Counted from the first letter of the stretch, positions 53,572 through 63,582 are shown. The stretch: DNA of 64,000 nucleotides from Bacteroidia bacterium (GCA_016787445.1 JAEUTQ010000021.1:1-64000), one strand, 5' to 3'. Program-made: numbers and translations. The notes: generated from the sequence alone by a model not told the origin.

Positions 53572-54729
53572 ATGCTTGATAAGTCGGTCAACTTATTAGA
53601 GGAACTCGATAGCATTTCGAAAATACATTTTTTGAAACGCGATGATATTGATGATATCATGATTGAGTTTTCCAAGCGCATACTCGTGGCTTTAAAAATT
53701 GAGCGTATAAGCGTTTGGTTGTTCAATCCAGATAAAACGGCTATCATTTCTGCAGGTGAATACGATTTAAGAAGCCGCGCCTTTAAAAAGAATTCGGTAC
53801 TAACGCAAGCGGAACACCCACACTATTTTGAAGCTATTAATCATAATAAAATTCTTTTAGTGCCAAATACGTATAAGCATGTGAGTACTGAAGAATTTAC
53901 AGATGATTATCTTAAACCGAATGATATTATTTCTCTAATGGATATTCCACTTCGAATTGAAGGTGAGCTCATAGGAGTTATGTGTTTCGAAAAAACCGGA
54001 AAAACAGAAAAGGAATTTACCGATAAAGAACAAACTTTTGCATTCAGTATTGCTTTGGTATTTACTTCCAACATGGAAGCGCGTCATCGTCGTGCCGCTC
54101 AACACAAATTAGAACAAGCTCTCCACGAAAAAGACTTGCTCATCAAAGAAATCAATCATCGTGTTAAAAATAATTTTTCGATTTTAATTAGTCTCCTTCG
54201 CATCCGTAAAAACCAAAGTCACTCACCCGAATTACAAAACATTCTTGAAGAATACGAACAAAGAATTTTCTCGATGATGAAGATTCAAGATTTGTTATCG
54301 CATTCAGAAAACTATACGTCAGTAAATGTGTCCGACTATTTGAATGAGTTAATAAAGGAATTTAAATCTACACACCCTGAAATAGCTTCTAATATAGAAA
54401 GTAATATTATCCGAACGGAACATTCATTGCCAACTAAAAACGCTATACACTTAGGTCTGTTGGTGACCGAGATTTTTATAAATTCATTTAAGTATGCGCA
54501 TCCATCTAGCAAAAATTATAAATTCTCTATTGGATTGAGCGCAAATAAAAATCAAGTAAGCTTGATGATTGGTGATAATGGCGGTGGATTTGACTTCAAG
54601 AAACTTTCAACAGGAAATACATTAGGCTTACCGCTTATTAAGGATCTTTCTGAAAACATCGATGCTAAAAGTGATTTCCCAACAACAGGAAACGGGTTCT
54701 ATAAGTTTTTAATTCAAACAAGTATTTAA
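53572..54729 (+). CDS. Cytoplasmic GAF-domain sensor kinase, HisKA_2 type
   Basis: A 385-residue soluble kinase. An N-terminal GAF domain (about 20-165: ILVALKIERISVWLFNPDKT, DIPLRIEGELIGVMCFEKTG) is followed by a coiled linker and a HisKA_2 phosphoacceptor domain with His196 in LIKEINHRVKNNFSILISLL. The ATPase domain has NSFKYAHPSS and GDNGGGFDF. No transmembrane segment, so it senses an intracellular signal. The response regulator is not in this window. Its TAA shares TTAA with the stop of the convergent cyclase gene. Confidence 0.9.
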   Translation: MLDKSVNLLEELDSISKIHFLKRDDIDDIMIEFSKRILVALKIERISVWLFNPDKTAIISAGEYDLRSRAFKKNSVLTQAEHPHYFEAINHNKILLVPNTYKHVSTEEFTDDYLKPNDIISLMDIPLRIEGELIGVMCFEKTGKTEKEFTDKEQTFAFSIALVFTSNMEARHRRAAQHKLEQALHEKDLLIKEINHRVKNNFSILISLLRIRKNQSHSPELQNILEEYEQRIFSMMKIQDLLSHSENYTSVNVSDYLNELIKEFKSTHPEIASNIESNIIRTEHSLPTKNAIHLGLLVTEIFINSFKYAHPSSKNYKFSIGLSANKNQVSLMIGDNGGGFDFKKLSTGNTLGLPLIKDLSENIDAKSDFPTTGNGFYKFLIQTSI

Positions 54730-55475
54730 ACCACTTTGTATAATACCGGTTTACTTGGACTGGCATCATTTTCAAAACTGGCAATCTGTATATTTAAAAT
54801 GTATGTCCCGTCAAATACATCATTGGGTACATAAATCATTTCTGTAATTGTTTTCTGTAGCTGAGTATTTTGTGGATATTGCCAGAAAATATGATGCGCT
54901 GCTAATGTACCGCCATCTACTTCCTTGTCTACGCTAGGCATATCAAATAATAAATGCTCCACGCCAATATTATTTAAATACTGCATCGCTTCAGCGGTTA
55001 TGTAGGGAGGATTAGTATTTGAATATTGCATTTTCATTTTTGCCGGACCGTTCGTTAAGGTTCTAATTACGATAGCTTCCGGCTTGCTGTTTTCAAGAGC
55101 CACTTCGAGTTGCTTTTTACTCACCACAAAGTCACCATTCTCTAATTGTTCCGGCAGAATTGTAACCAGTTCCGCAATAAAAACAAATCGCTTTAAACAT
55201 TGATTAATTGTAATGAACTCTTTACTGATATGTCCGACACATTCGGTATGTGTTCCATTACCATGCGGATTAAAAGTTACATTTCTGAAATTCACACTTC
55301 CACCCTGATTAACATCACCAACCCAATCACCCATTCTAACCGGTTCTATTTGCATTGGTTTAACATACCACGCACTGACACAATCGGCTCCCGAATGTAG
55401 CGGCAAGGAAATGTCTATTGGATGAAAAAAATCCGTTTTATATTCTTTACCTCTGTGAAAAATGCTTGCTATCAT
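54726..55475 (-). CDS. Cyclase family protein (kynurenine-formamidase-like)
   Basis: A 249-residue putative metal hydrolase. The metal-binding motif of the cyclase/formamidase family (HxGTHxDxPxH) appears as HGNGTHTECVGHI, with GTH and the final H retained. DFFHPIDISLPLHSGADCVSAW and MPSVDKEVDGGTLAAHHIFW are also family segments. Members hydrolyse N-formylkynurenine or similar amides; the true substrate is unclear, and no tryptophan-degradation gene is near. The ATG overlaps the murF stop by one base (TAATG), so it is probably translated with murF. Confidence 0.83.
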   Translation of the reverse strand: MIASIFHRGKEYKTDFFHPIDISLPLHSGADCVSAWYVKPMQIEPVRMGDWVGDVNQGGSVNFRNVTFNPHGNGTHTECVGHISKEFITINQCLKRFVFIAELVTILPEQLENGDFVVSKKQLEVALENSKPEAIVIRTLTNGPAKMKMQYSNTNPPYITAEAMQYLNNIGVEHLLFDMPSVDKEVDGGTLAAHHIFWQYPQNTQLQKTITEMIYVPNDVFDGTYILNIQIASFENDASPSKPVLYKVV

Positions 55476-56791
55476 TATAATGTATCCTTTAATAATTCCA
55501 GTTTCATGCCTCTGGAACCTTTGATTAAAATGGTTTTATTTTTTTGAATATTTGCTTTCAAATGTTCAAGAGCTTCATTGGTTGTTTTGAAAGTTTTGAA
55601 ATTTGAAGGAGCTACTTTACAGAATTCCGGTCCAACCAAAATAACATCTACTATCTTTTTATCAGCAATTAAATCGACAATTTTCTTATGCTCTTCTCCC
55701 GCGTACTCACCTAACTCAAACATGTCGCCAATAATTAATAATTTGTTTGCAGATGAAAGAGCCGCAAAATTTTCGATAGCTACTTTCATACTGGAAGGAT
55801 TAGCGTTATAGGCATCAAGTATTAAAGTATTATTGGTTGTTTTCTCTAACTGGGAACGATTCATGTTAGGCGTGTACTCTGACAAAGCTTCATTTATCTT
55901 CAAATCTTCTACTTTAAAATAATTTCCCACACTCACAGCACAGAGCAAATTAATAAAATTGTAATGTCCTATAATATTTGTTTTAACCAATGGTAACTTA
56001 CTCCAATCCTTTTCGCCGTATCGTGTTGTCCATTTAAAACTCACAAATTCATCTGTATTGCTCGCCTGCCCTATTACATCAAACAAACGTGTTGTCCCAT
56101 AAGTTATTTTATCATTTGCGTTAGCTAAAGATTGAAGAACCTCATCATCTCCATTAATAAAAATTTTACCGCCTTTCGTTGCGATAAACTTATACATTTC
56201 ACTCTTGCCCTTTTTAACGCCTTCTATACCGCCAAAACCTTCCAGGTGAGCCTTACCAATATTTGTAATTAATCCGAAATCGGGCTCTGCTATTTTACAC
56301 AGAGCATCAATTTCTCCTTGGTGATTTGCCCCCATTTCTATAATAGCAAATTCGTGTTCTTTGGTAATTGATAAAATAGTTAATGGAACACCAATATGAT
56401 TATTTAAATTTCCAATTGTAGAGAGGGTTTTATATTTCTTTGATAATACAGCGTTGATTAATTCCTTGTTCGTTGTTTTTCCATTGCTGCCTGTTATGGC
56501 AAGAAACGGTATTGATAATTGCTTACGATGGTAGTTGGCTAATTGTTGAAGCGCCGTTAAAACATCGCGAACAAAAAAAGTTTTTGGGGTAGTTACATAC
56601 TTTTCTTCATCAACAACAACATAAGAGCAACCGCCATCAAGTGCTTTTGCCGCAAACTCATTCGCGTTAAAGTTTGCTCCTTTTAAACAAAAGAAAATAC
56701 TTCCTTCAATTAATTTTCTTGTATCTGTACAAATTTTCTGATTGCATTGAATAAAGGCATCATAAATTTTTTCGATAGGAGTTTCTTGCAT
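55475..56791 (-). CDS. murF: UDP-MurNAc-tripeptide--D-Ala-D-Ala ligase MurF
   Basis: A 438-residue Mur ligase that completes the cytoplasmic pentapeptide precursor. It has the ATP loop ITGSNGKTTNKEL (101-108), ATIGNLNNHIGVPLTIL and IEMGANHQGEID, and C-terminal LILDAYNANPSSMKVAIENF. It sits outside the dcw cluster, next to gldJ, as also seen in other Bacteroidota. The ATG at 56789-56791 is preferred; an upstream in-frame ATG would start inside the gldJ terminator hairpin. Confidence 0.96.
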   Translation of the reverse strand: MQETPIEKIYDAFIQCNQKICTDTRKLIEGSIFFCLKGANFNANEFAAKALDGGCSYVVVDEEKYVTTPKTFFVRDVLTALQQLANYHRKQLSIPFLAITGSNGKTTNKELINAVLSKKYKTLSTIGNLNNHIGVPLTILSITKEHEFAIIEMGANHQGEIDALCKIAEPDFGLITNIGKAHLEGFGGIEGVKKGKSEMYKFIATKGGKIFINGDDEVLQSLANANDKITYGTTRLFDVIGQASNTDEFVSFKWTTRYGEKDWSKLPLVKTNIIGHYNFINLLCAVSVGNYFKVEDLKINEALSEYTPNMNRSQLEKTTNNTLILDAYNANPSSMKVAIENFAALSSANKLLIIGDMFELGEYAGEEHKKIVDLIADKKIVDVILVGPEFCKVAPSNFKTFKTTNEALEHLKANIQKNKTILIKGSRGMKLELLKDTL

Positions 56792-56803
56792 ACTGCAAAT
56801 TAA

Positions 56804-56831
56804 AAACCCCCGGCTTTGCAACCGAGGGTTT
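56804..56831 (-). terminator. Intrinsic terminator after gldJ
   Basis: AAACCCCCGG (56804-56813) and CCGAGGGTTT (56822-56831) pair with one internal mismatch around an 8-base loop; on the minus strand a short T-run follows. It lies between gldJ and murF. Confidence 0.75.
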
Positions 56832-56853
56832 AATATTTATTTTATTAACAGAA

Positions 56854-58524
56854 TTATTTACCCATTCCAACCGGACTACCCACACGAGTCATCGCACAAC
56901 GGAAACCTAACCAAGCGGCAGTTTGACGTTGATCTAAATAACGACGGGTACCAGGATTTAAGAAGTATGCGCGGTCTCTCCAGCTACCACCTTTGTATAC
57001 GTGTGCTTTATCATTCACTAAGGAAGTTTTTGCATATTCATACATTAATTTATCTGCCATATCAGTATAAGCGTCTTCACCTAAATTATAGTAAATACTA
57101 GATTGAACGTCTCCATCTAAATAGTTGATATAATCAGCAGTTTTGTAGTTACGTCTTTCATCCAAATTATCGGCAGCAATAGCAGAAGAAACTTCACGCC
57201 ATTGAACACGGCCAGGGATATCTGATTTACCTTCAGCAGTAACGTTTTTATTACCGTTCATATCATCCGCATTAGGAGCAGCACCAGTCATACGTGTTAA
57301 CACGCTATCCACGGCTTCAACAACTTCACCACTCACACCGTGTGGAGTTGGAGTGCTTACCTTATGCTTGAATTTTTGGTAAACTGGCCCATCTACGTTA
57401 GTTAAGATGTCGCCACCTAAACCACCAACTAATGTTGTACTATCACGTTGTTGAGTTACGAATACGTTACCACGGAAAGGACGGAATTCATCGGCATCAC
57501 CAATTGTTTGAGCACGATAAACGTCCATTACCCATTCTGATACGTTACCAGCCATGTTATATAAACCGTAATCATTTGGCCAATATGAATAAACAGGAGC
57601 AGTTACGTCGGCGTTATCATTTAAGAAACCTGCTGTACCCATGTAGTCACCGGCACCACGAACGAAGTTCGCATTGATTTGACCCATGTATTCATCAACT
57701 GCATTACGCACACCATGACCATTCCAAGGGTAAATACGACGCTCAGTGATACGCTCACCAATTGTGTTACCAATTAAACCATAAGCAGCATATTCCCACT
57801 CAGCTTCTGTTGGGAGACGATACTTTGGTAAAAAGATACCATCTTCCATGCGTACATCACGCTCTGGGTTTTGTTCATCAAATGAAGGTAATTTTTGCTT
57901 TAATTGTCCTTGCCATTTACCAGCTAAATAAGCTTCAGTACTGAAATAATCCTGATCTGAAGGATTTGGAACGTGTTCCAATAAACCTTCACGGATTAAG
58001 ATAAACTCATTAACGCGGTCGGTACGCCAAGCACAAAATTCGTTTGCTTGTAACCAGTTTACACCTACTACCGGATAATCACGGTATGCCGGGTGGCGTA
58101 AATAATATTCAACGTAAGGTTCGTTGTAAGCTAATTTTTCACGCCATACTAAAGTATCAGGCAATGCTTTATAATAGATATCCGGAAAAGTTGGTCCGAA
58201 TACACGAGAAGTCCAATATAGATATTCTAAATAAGAGAAATTGCTAACCTCAGTTTCATCCATGTAGAAAGAAGAAACAGTTACGCGGCGCGGAACGTTA
58301 TTCCACTCATAAGTAACATCGTGTTCAACACGACCCATTGTAAAGGTACCACCCTCAATTAGTACAAGTCCGGGACCGGTTTCTTGTTCTTCATAAGGAA
58401 CTTTCTCAAAACCGCCATTGGTTGGGTCATTGTAGGCCCAGCCTGTAACCGGAGAGCGCTCTTCGGCACAAGAAACCAAAATCATAGCCAAAATGGCTGT
58501 TAAGGTTTTACGGTTCTTTATCAT
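56854..58524 (-). CDS. gldJ: Gliding/type IX secretion lipoprotein GldJ
   Basis: A 556-residue outer-membrane lipoprotein. MIKNRKTLTAILAMILVSC has a lipobox with Cys19, followed by the GldJ-typical TGWAYNDPTNGGFE. The remainder is a formylglycine-generating-enzyme (SUMF1)-like domain: LVLIEGGTFTMGR, YMDETEVSNFSYLEYL, RLPTEAEWEYAA, MAGNVSEWVMDVY and the terminal GGSWRDRAYFLNPGTRRYLD ... WLGFRCAMTRVGS. GldJ is needed for gliding and stabilises GldK in the type IX ring. The length and ending favour GldJ over GldK. An ATG four codons upstream (58536) is also possible. The murF/porU neighbourhood supports the call. Confidence 0.9.
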   Translation of the reverse strand: MIKNRKTLTAILAMILVSCAEERSPVTGWAYNDPTNGGFEKVPYEEQETGPGLVLIEGGTFTMGRVEHDVTYEWNNVPRRVTVSSFYMDETEVSNFSYLEYLYWTSRVFGPTFPDIYYKALPDTLVWREKLAYNEPYVEYYLRHPAYRDYPVVGVNWLQANEFCAWRTDRVNEFILIREGLLEHVPNPSDQDYFSTEAYLAGKWQGQLKQKLPSFDEQNPERDVRMEDGIFLPKYRLPTEAEWEYAAYGLIGNTIGERITERRIYPWNGHGVRNAVDEYMGQINANFVRGAGDYMGTAGFLNDNADVTAPVYSYWPNDYGLYNMAGNVSEWVMDVYRAQTIGDADEFRPFRGNVFVTQQRDSTTLVGGLGGDILTNVDGPVYQKFKHKVSTPTPHGVSGEVVEAVDSVLTRMTGAAPNADDMNGNKNVTAEGKSDIPGRVQWREVSSAIAADNLDERRNYKTADYINYLDGDVQSSIYYNLGEDAYTDMADKLMYEYAKTSLVNDKAHVYKGGSWRDRAYFLNPGTRRYLDQRQTAAWLGFRCAMTRVGSPVGMGK

Positions 58525-58595
58525 ATTTATTCTCATAGTTTTTGAGCTTAATGTAAGGCTATAACGAAAAAAAGTTAATAAGGTTACAAATATTG

Positions 58596-59543
58596 TTAGA
58601 AAGATGGACAGCTGATGGTTCTGTATTTCTTCTTTTTAGGTTTACACTCGAACTGTATTTGTAAGGATACTTCATGCGAACCGGCAGTGTTACCTGCTAA
58701 TTTTGAAACAGTTACGTCATAACTATATCCGAATTTGAAGGCTTTTGTTTGAACACCCACTAAGGCAATTACGGCATCTAAATTTCTATACCATAAACCG
58801 GCCACGAAAGCTCCTTTAACATAATAAAGACCTAAATTAAGTTGGGTAAATTTTTGCTGTGCTTGAAATAATACGTTTGGTGATAAGTAACTAGCTCCAC
58901 CTTTTTCCAATTCAATAATAGCGCCCCCGTGAACCGTGAATTTAGCCGGTAATTTAGAAACCCCTAATAACCCTTCATCAGGTTGAGTAATATGATGAGC
59001 TGCAAATCCGAAGAAATAACGCTTGCTATACCCTAAAATACCTGCAGAGAAATCGGCGTTACGTTTAGTTTGAGAAGGTACAATTTCGTTTGTATTCCAT
59101 ACGAAACCACGGCGAGGATCAATCATATCCCCGAAATTCAACTTTGTACGATCTAAGGTTTTTTGGAAGTAAGTTGCTTGTAATCCGAATTTTAGAGAGA
59201 ATTCGCGGTTAACAGCCAAATGGTAAGAATACATACCGCTAGCCGTTGTTGTCTTTAAAGTTCCTTTAGCTTGATCATCAGTTGTAACTAATAATCCAAA
59301 ACCACCACCAATCGCATCATAATGTTGATCGTAGGAGGCGCTGTAAGTAACATATGTACCAGATAAGTTGGGCCATTGATTACGATAGTTTAAGCAAATA
59401 CGCGGACAACGTGCCGTACCTGCGAATGCAGGATTAAGATACGTTGGATTAGCGTAAAACTGCGTAAACTGCGGATCCTGAGCCTTAGAATCGATAAAAA
59501 TTCCAAGGATTAAAAATAAAAATAATCCAAATCTCTTAGTCAT
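58596..59543 (-). CDS. PorP/SprF-family type IX secretion membrane protein
   Basis: A 315-residue outer-membrane protein. The ATG at 59541-59543 gives the signal peptide MTKRFGLFLFLILGIFIDSKAQ, and the mature N-terminus DPQFTQFYANPTYLNPAFAG is the hallmark of the PorP/SprF family. Alternating strands such as FGFAAHHITQPDE, PNVLFQAQQKFTQLNLGLYY and FKFGYSYDVTVS indicate a beta-barrel. Family members help PorV/GldK-type complexes or anchor type B cargo. An extension to 59660 would run through the promoter and overlap porU. It lies divergently from porU and 71 bases upstream of gldJ. Confidence 0.88.
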   Translation of the reverse strand: MTKRFGLFLFLILGIFIDSKAQDPQFTQFYANPTYLNPAFAGTARCPRICLNYRNQWPNLSGTYVTYSASYDQHYDAIGGGFGLLVTTDDQAKGTLKTTTASGMYSYHLAVNREFSLKFGLQATYFQKTLDRTKLNFGDMIDPRRGFVWNTNEIVPSQTKRNADFSAGILGYSKRYFFGFAAHHITQPDEGLLGVSKLPAKFTVHGGAIIELEKGGASYLSPNVLFQAQQKFTQLNLGLYYVKGAFVAGLWYRNLDAVIALVGVQTKAFKFGYSYDVTVSKLAGNTAGSHEVSLQIQFECKPKKKKYRTISCPSF

Positions 59544-59573
59544 ACAAGAAGTTAAGTGCCACTTAGGGCTAGA

Positions 59574-59602
59574 CAAATTTAATAATCTATTTTTAAATAC
59601 AA
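59574..59602 (-). promoter_or_regulatory. Predicted promoter of the porP-like gene
   Basis: Minus strand: TTG (59600-59602), 18-base spacer, TAAATTTG (59574-59581), 30 bases before the ATG at 59543. A good consensus match, and decisive for the start choice. Confidence 0.65.
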
Positions 59603-59639
59603 AAAATTTATTTGAACAATATTTTGGCATATCAATCGT

Positions 59640-59647
59640 TATTTTTG
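59640..59647 (+). promoter_or_regulatory. Predicted -7 box of porU
   Basis: TATTTTTG matches TAnnTTTG and ends 11 bases before the porU ATG, giving a leader of only a few bases. Upstream TTGs are at 13 or 25 bases, outside the usual spacing. Confidence 0.5.
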
Positions 59648-59658
59648 CAAGACTCAAC

Positions 59659-62600
59659 ATGAAAAACGCTAATTTCTTATATACTATTACGTTAGTTTTG
59701 GCAATAGGGTTGCTTTATAGCCAAAAACAAGCTAACGGCTTGACTACCACGGTTCGTCCGGGAAATACTTTCAAAAGTAAGCTATCCGACAATACAAAAT
59801 TTCCCGTAAATCTTGAAAACGCACATTATGATGTGGCCAACAATAATTGTCCTTATTTCTCGGTAAATAAAAGTGTAAATTTAAATGAAGACTTAAATGC
59901 ATCTTTAACCGAAATTAAAACCGCTGTTGTTTCATCAGAAATTTCTCAAAAAATTCTAGCCGCATTTGGCAAAAACATTTCTTCTGATTTCAATACAAAA
60001 ATAATTACCGTTCAGGAAAAACAACAAAAGACAAGTACTTTAAAAATTACTCCTTATCGTATTAATAATGCAGGACAAGTTGAAGAACTTTTATCATACA
60101 AGGTTAATTGGACAATAATTGAATCTTCCAACACTCAAAAACTTCAGTCTTCATCATCTTTCACTAATAACTCTGTGCTTTCTACAGGAAATTGGTATAA
60201 AATAGGCGTCACAAAATCGGGGGTTTACAAAATTGACAGAAACTTTCTCCTTTCAATGGGAGTAGATGTGACGGCCGTTAATCCTAAAAACATTCGTATC
60301 TATGGAAACGGTGGTTATATGTTACCGGAATTAAATTCTGCTTACCGACATGATGATTTAAAAGAGAATGCCATTATTGTTACCGGAGAAAACGATAATT
60401 CATTAGATGTAAGTGATTATATTTTATTTTACGGTCAGGCTACAAATCAATGGTTACTTGATAAAACGCATTCAAATTCTTGTCTAGATTTCTTTAATAA
60501 ATTAAATTATTACTCTGATACCACTTATTATTACTTAACGACAGACCTTGGTCCCGGTAAAAGAATTAGCGACCGCCCCTCTGCAACAGAAACTGTATTA
60601 AACACATCTAACGACTACGATTATTACGACTACCATGAACTTAATTCTACCAACTTCATCAAATCGGGAACAGAATTTTACGGCGAGTATTATGATTTTA
60701 ATACTTCATACAGCTTCAATTTCCCTATACCAAATTTAGTAATTGGTGATACCGTTCGGACGTACGTGAAAATTGCCGCAAGAGGTTTAAGTAATTCAAC
60801 ATATAATGTTTCCTTTAGCGGCTCTGCTTTTTCATTTACTTCACCTGCCGTGAATGTAAATGATTATTTGGGTGATTATGCATCACGAAGTTCGATGTGC
60901 AATTATGCACTTTGTAATAGTCCTTCTTTGTTAAATTTTACAGTAAGTAAACAAACTCCGGGATCAGTTGGATGGCTTGATAAAATTATTTTTAATTGTC
61001 GACGTAATCTCGTTTTTAATAATTCACAATTTAGTTTCCGTGATTTAAGAACTGTTGGTGCCGGTAATGTGACTAAATACAGTATTAATACAAATGGAAA
61101 CCCCAATATTTCAGTTTGGGACGTCACAAACATTTTCGAAGTAAACAATCAGCAATATTCTTTGAGTGGTTCAACGCTTGAGTTTGTATTCAAAAACGAT
61201 TCGCTTCGCGAGTTTGTCATCCATAACGGAACCGATTATTTGACACCTAAGTTTGTAAAGAAAATCGGGAATCAAAATCTCCACGGTGTTGCGCAAGCAG
61301 ATTACGTAATTGTAACATATCCGGGCTATTTACCTTATGCTCAAAAGCTAGCGCAATTACATCAGCAATACGATACCTTAACCACTTCAGTTGTTACCGC
61401 TGATGAAGTTTACAATGAGTTTTCTTCAGGCAAACCAGATCCTACGGCCATTCGTGATTATGTTCGTATGCTTTACAACAAAAATTTATCCGTCGGAAAA
61501 CAAGTAAAATACTTACTCTTGTTTGGCGATGGTTCTTACAGAGTAAAAGACAGATATGCCTCAGGAAACAGTTCCATGTTGCCGGTTTATGAAACCGGAT
61601 ACCCGAAAGATAACTCATGGAATCCTACACTTTCAACCGCATGCGATGACTTCTTTGGATGGATGGATGATGCTGAGGGTGATGAATGGGGAATGGCCAT
61701 GGTTGATGTAGGCGTTGGACGCTTTCCTGTTAAAACAAACAACGAAGCTTACGCCGCCATTGATAAAGTAGAAGCTTATTATAAAAAGAATTTTAATTAC
61801 TCTGTTACAGCCGATGAGAATCTTTGTAATACCACTTCTTGCTTTCCTCAGGGAGATTGGAGAAACTGGGTTTCATTTATTGCTGATGACGAAGATTATC
61901 AAACACACTTGACCGATGCAGATGCATTAGCGAATAAGGTTAAAGTAAATCATCCTGAATACAACATCGATAAAATATATTCGGATGCTTACTTACAATA
62001 TTCTAGTCCGGGAGGTCAGCGTTATTATGATGTTAGTACCGGAATTGATCAGCGTATTGCGAAGGGATGTTTGGTTCTAAATTATACCGGACATGGCGGG
62101 GAGGTTGGATTAGGTCACGAGCGTTACCTTGAAATTGGACAAATACAATCTTACACCAATAAGTGCAACATGCCTTTGTTTATTACGGCCACTTGCGAAT
62201 TCAGCCGATTTGATGATCCTGACCGTACATCTGCTGGAGAACTTTGCTTCTTGAATCCTAACGGTGCGGCCATTGCTCTTTTAACAACAGTTCGTCTTGC
62301 CTTCTCCAATACAAACTTCACACTAAACTCTGTGTTATACGACTATATTTTTGATACTCTTCCTGGAGGTAAAATGCCGGCACTTGGAGATGTGGTGCGT
62401 TTAACAAAAAGAAATGCCGGATTTAGTTTTTATTATCTCAACTTTCATTTACTTGGAGATCCTGCATTGCGATTGGCGTATCCGCAACAAAAAGTTTATA
62501 CAACTCATATAAATAATAACCCTGTAACTGTTACCAGCAGCGACACATTAAAAGCTTTAGCCAAGGTTACTATAAGAGGATATGTTGGGAACGCTGGTGG

Positions 62601-63582
62601 TGCAAAGCTAACATCATTTAATGGTGTACTAAATCCGACAGTATTTGACAAAGAACAAGAAATTACTTGTTTAGGAAACGATCCCGGCTCCGTTACTTCT
62701 TTAGGGCCGTTTAAATTTAAACAACAAAAAAACATCATTTATAAAGGTAAAGTACAAGTTAAAAATGGTGATTTTGAGTTTTCCTTCATTGTACCAAAAG
62801 ACATTTCATACAATTTTGATTTAGGAAAATTAAGTTACTATGCACACAATGGCGTTCAAGATGCACATGGATATAATAATAAATTTTATGTTGGTGGTTC
62901 AGCTTCAAATGTAATTCCGGATAATGCAGGACCAACGGTAAACCTTTATATGAACGATAAAAAATTTGTGACAGGAGGAACTACAAATGAACGACCAAAT
63001 ATTTATGCTGAGGTTACCGACTCAAGCGGAATTAATACCGTTGGAACCGGTATCGGACATGACATTACTGCCATTTTAGATGAAAACTCTAGCAAGCCAA
63101 TTATTCTTAATGATTATTATGAGGCGGATTTAAATTCTTATCAAAGCGGAAAAATTAAATATCCATTTTCGGAATTATCAGAAGGTTCTCACCGCTTGAG
63201 TTTAAAAGTGTGGGATGTGCAGAATAACTCCTCAACAGCTTACACTGATTTTGTGGTAGCTAAATCAGCCGAAATGGCTTTAACCCATGTTTTAAATTAT
63301 CCTAATCCATTTACAACAAAAACTCAATTCTTTTTCGAGAACAATCAGTGCTGTCAATCTGTTAAAGTAAATATTCAAATCTTTACAATAAGCGGCAAAA
63401 TGGTTAAAACAATAAGTGAAAATGTTTATAACGAAGGGTTTAGGTCGCCAGGAATTGAATGGGATGGGAAAGATGAATATGGCGATAAACTGGCTAAAGG
63501 AGTTTATATTTATAAGTTAAGTGTTTTAGGCTCAGAGAATAAAAAAGCCGAAAAAACTGAAAAATTAGTAATTTTAAATTAG
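59659..63582 (+). CDS. porU: Type IX secretion sortase PorU
   Basis: A 1307-residue outer-membrane protease of the gingipain (C25) family that removes type A sorting domains and attaches cargo to A-LPS. The signal region is at 1-25; an N-terminal prodomain-like part runs to about 550. The catalytic domain has TGHGG with His812 and TATCEFSRFDDP with Cys846, and the DGSYRVKDRYASGN and VGRFPVKTNNEA segments are typical. An Ig-like region follows, and the C-terminus is itself a sorting-like domain (LNYPNPFTTKTQFFFENN ... GVYIYKLSVLGSENKKAEKTEKLVIL). The ATG at 59659 follows a -7 box. porV follows 35 bases downstream, the usual pairing. Confidence 0.95.
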   Translation: MKNANFLYTITLVLAIGLLYSQKQANGLTTTVRPGNTFKSKLSDNTKFPVNLENAHYDVANNNCPYFSVNKSVNLNEDLNASLTEIKTAVVSSEISQKILAAFGKNISSDFNTKIITVQEKQQKTSTLKITPYRINNAGQVEELLSYKVNWTIIESSNTQKLQSSSSFTNNSVLSTGNWYKIGVTKSGVYKIDRNFLLSMGVDVTAVNPKNIRIYGNGGYMLPELNSAYRHDDLKENAIIVTGENDNSLDVSDYILFYGQATNQWLLDKTHSNSCLDFFNKLNYYSDTTYYYLTTDLGPGKRISDRPSATETVLNTSNDYDYYDYHELNSTNFIKSGTEFYGEYYDFNTSYSFNFPIPNLVIGDTVRTYVKIAARGLSNSTYNVSFSGSAFSFTSPAVNVNDYLGDYASRSSMCNYALCNSPSLLNFTVSKQTPGSVGWLDKIIFNCRRNLVFNNSQFSFRDLRTVGAGNVTKYSINTNGNPNISVWDVTNIFEVNNQQYSLSGSTLEFVFKNDSLREFVIHNGTDYLTPKFVKKIGNQNLHGVAQADYVIVTYPGYLPYAQKLAQLHQQYDTLTTSVVTADEVYNEFSSGKPDPTAIRDYVRMLYNKNLSVGKQVKYLLLFGDGSYRVKDRYASGNSSMLPVYETGYPKDNSWNPTLSTACDDFFGWMDDAEGDEWGMAMVDVGVGRFPVKTNNEAYAAIDKVEAYYKKNFNYSVTADENLCNTTSCFPQGDWRNWVSFIADDEDYQTHLTDADALANKVKVNHPEYNIDKIYSDAYLQYSSPGGQRYYDVSTGIDQRIAKGCLVLNYTGHGGEVGLGHERYLEIGQIQSYTNKCNMPLFITATCEFSRFDDPDRTSAGELCFLNPNGAAIALLTTVRLAFSNTNFTLNSVLYDYIFDTLPGGKMPALGDVVRLTKRNAGFSFYYLNFHLLGDPALRLAYPQQKVYTTHINNNPVTVTSSDTLKALAKVTIRGYVGNAGGAKLTSFNGVLNPTVFDKEQEITCLGNDPGSVTSLGPFKFKQQKNIIYKGKVQVKNGDFEFSFIVPKDISYNFDLGKLSYYAHNGVQDAHGYNNKFYVGGSASNVIPDNAGPTVNLYMNDKKFVTGGTTNERPNIYAEVTDSSGINTVGTGIGHDITAILDENSSKPIILNDYYEADLNSYQSGKIKYPFSELSEGSHRLSLKVWDVQNNSSTAYTDFVVAKSAEMALTHVLNYPNPFTTKTQFFFENNQCCQSVKVNIQIFTISGKMVKTISENVYNEGFRSPGIEWDGKDEYGDKLAKGVYIYKLSVLGSENKKAEKTEKLVILN

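Noticed and set aside
59544-59660. 39-residue N-terminal extension of the PorP-like protein
   Set aside because: It would cross a full consensus promoter and bury the signal peptide that begins at 59543.
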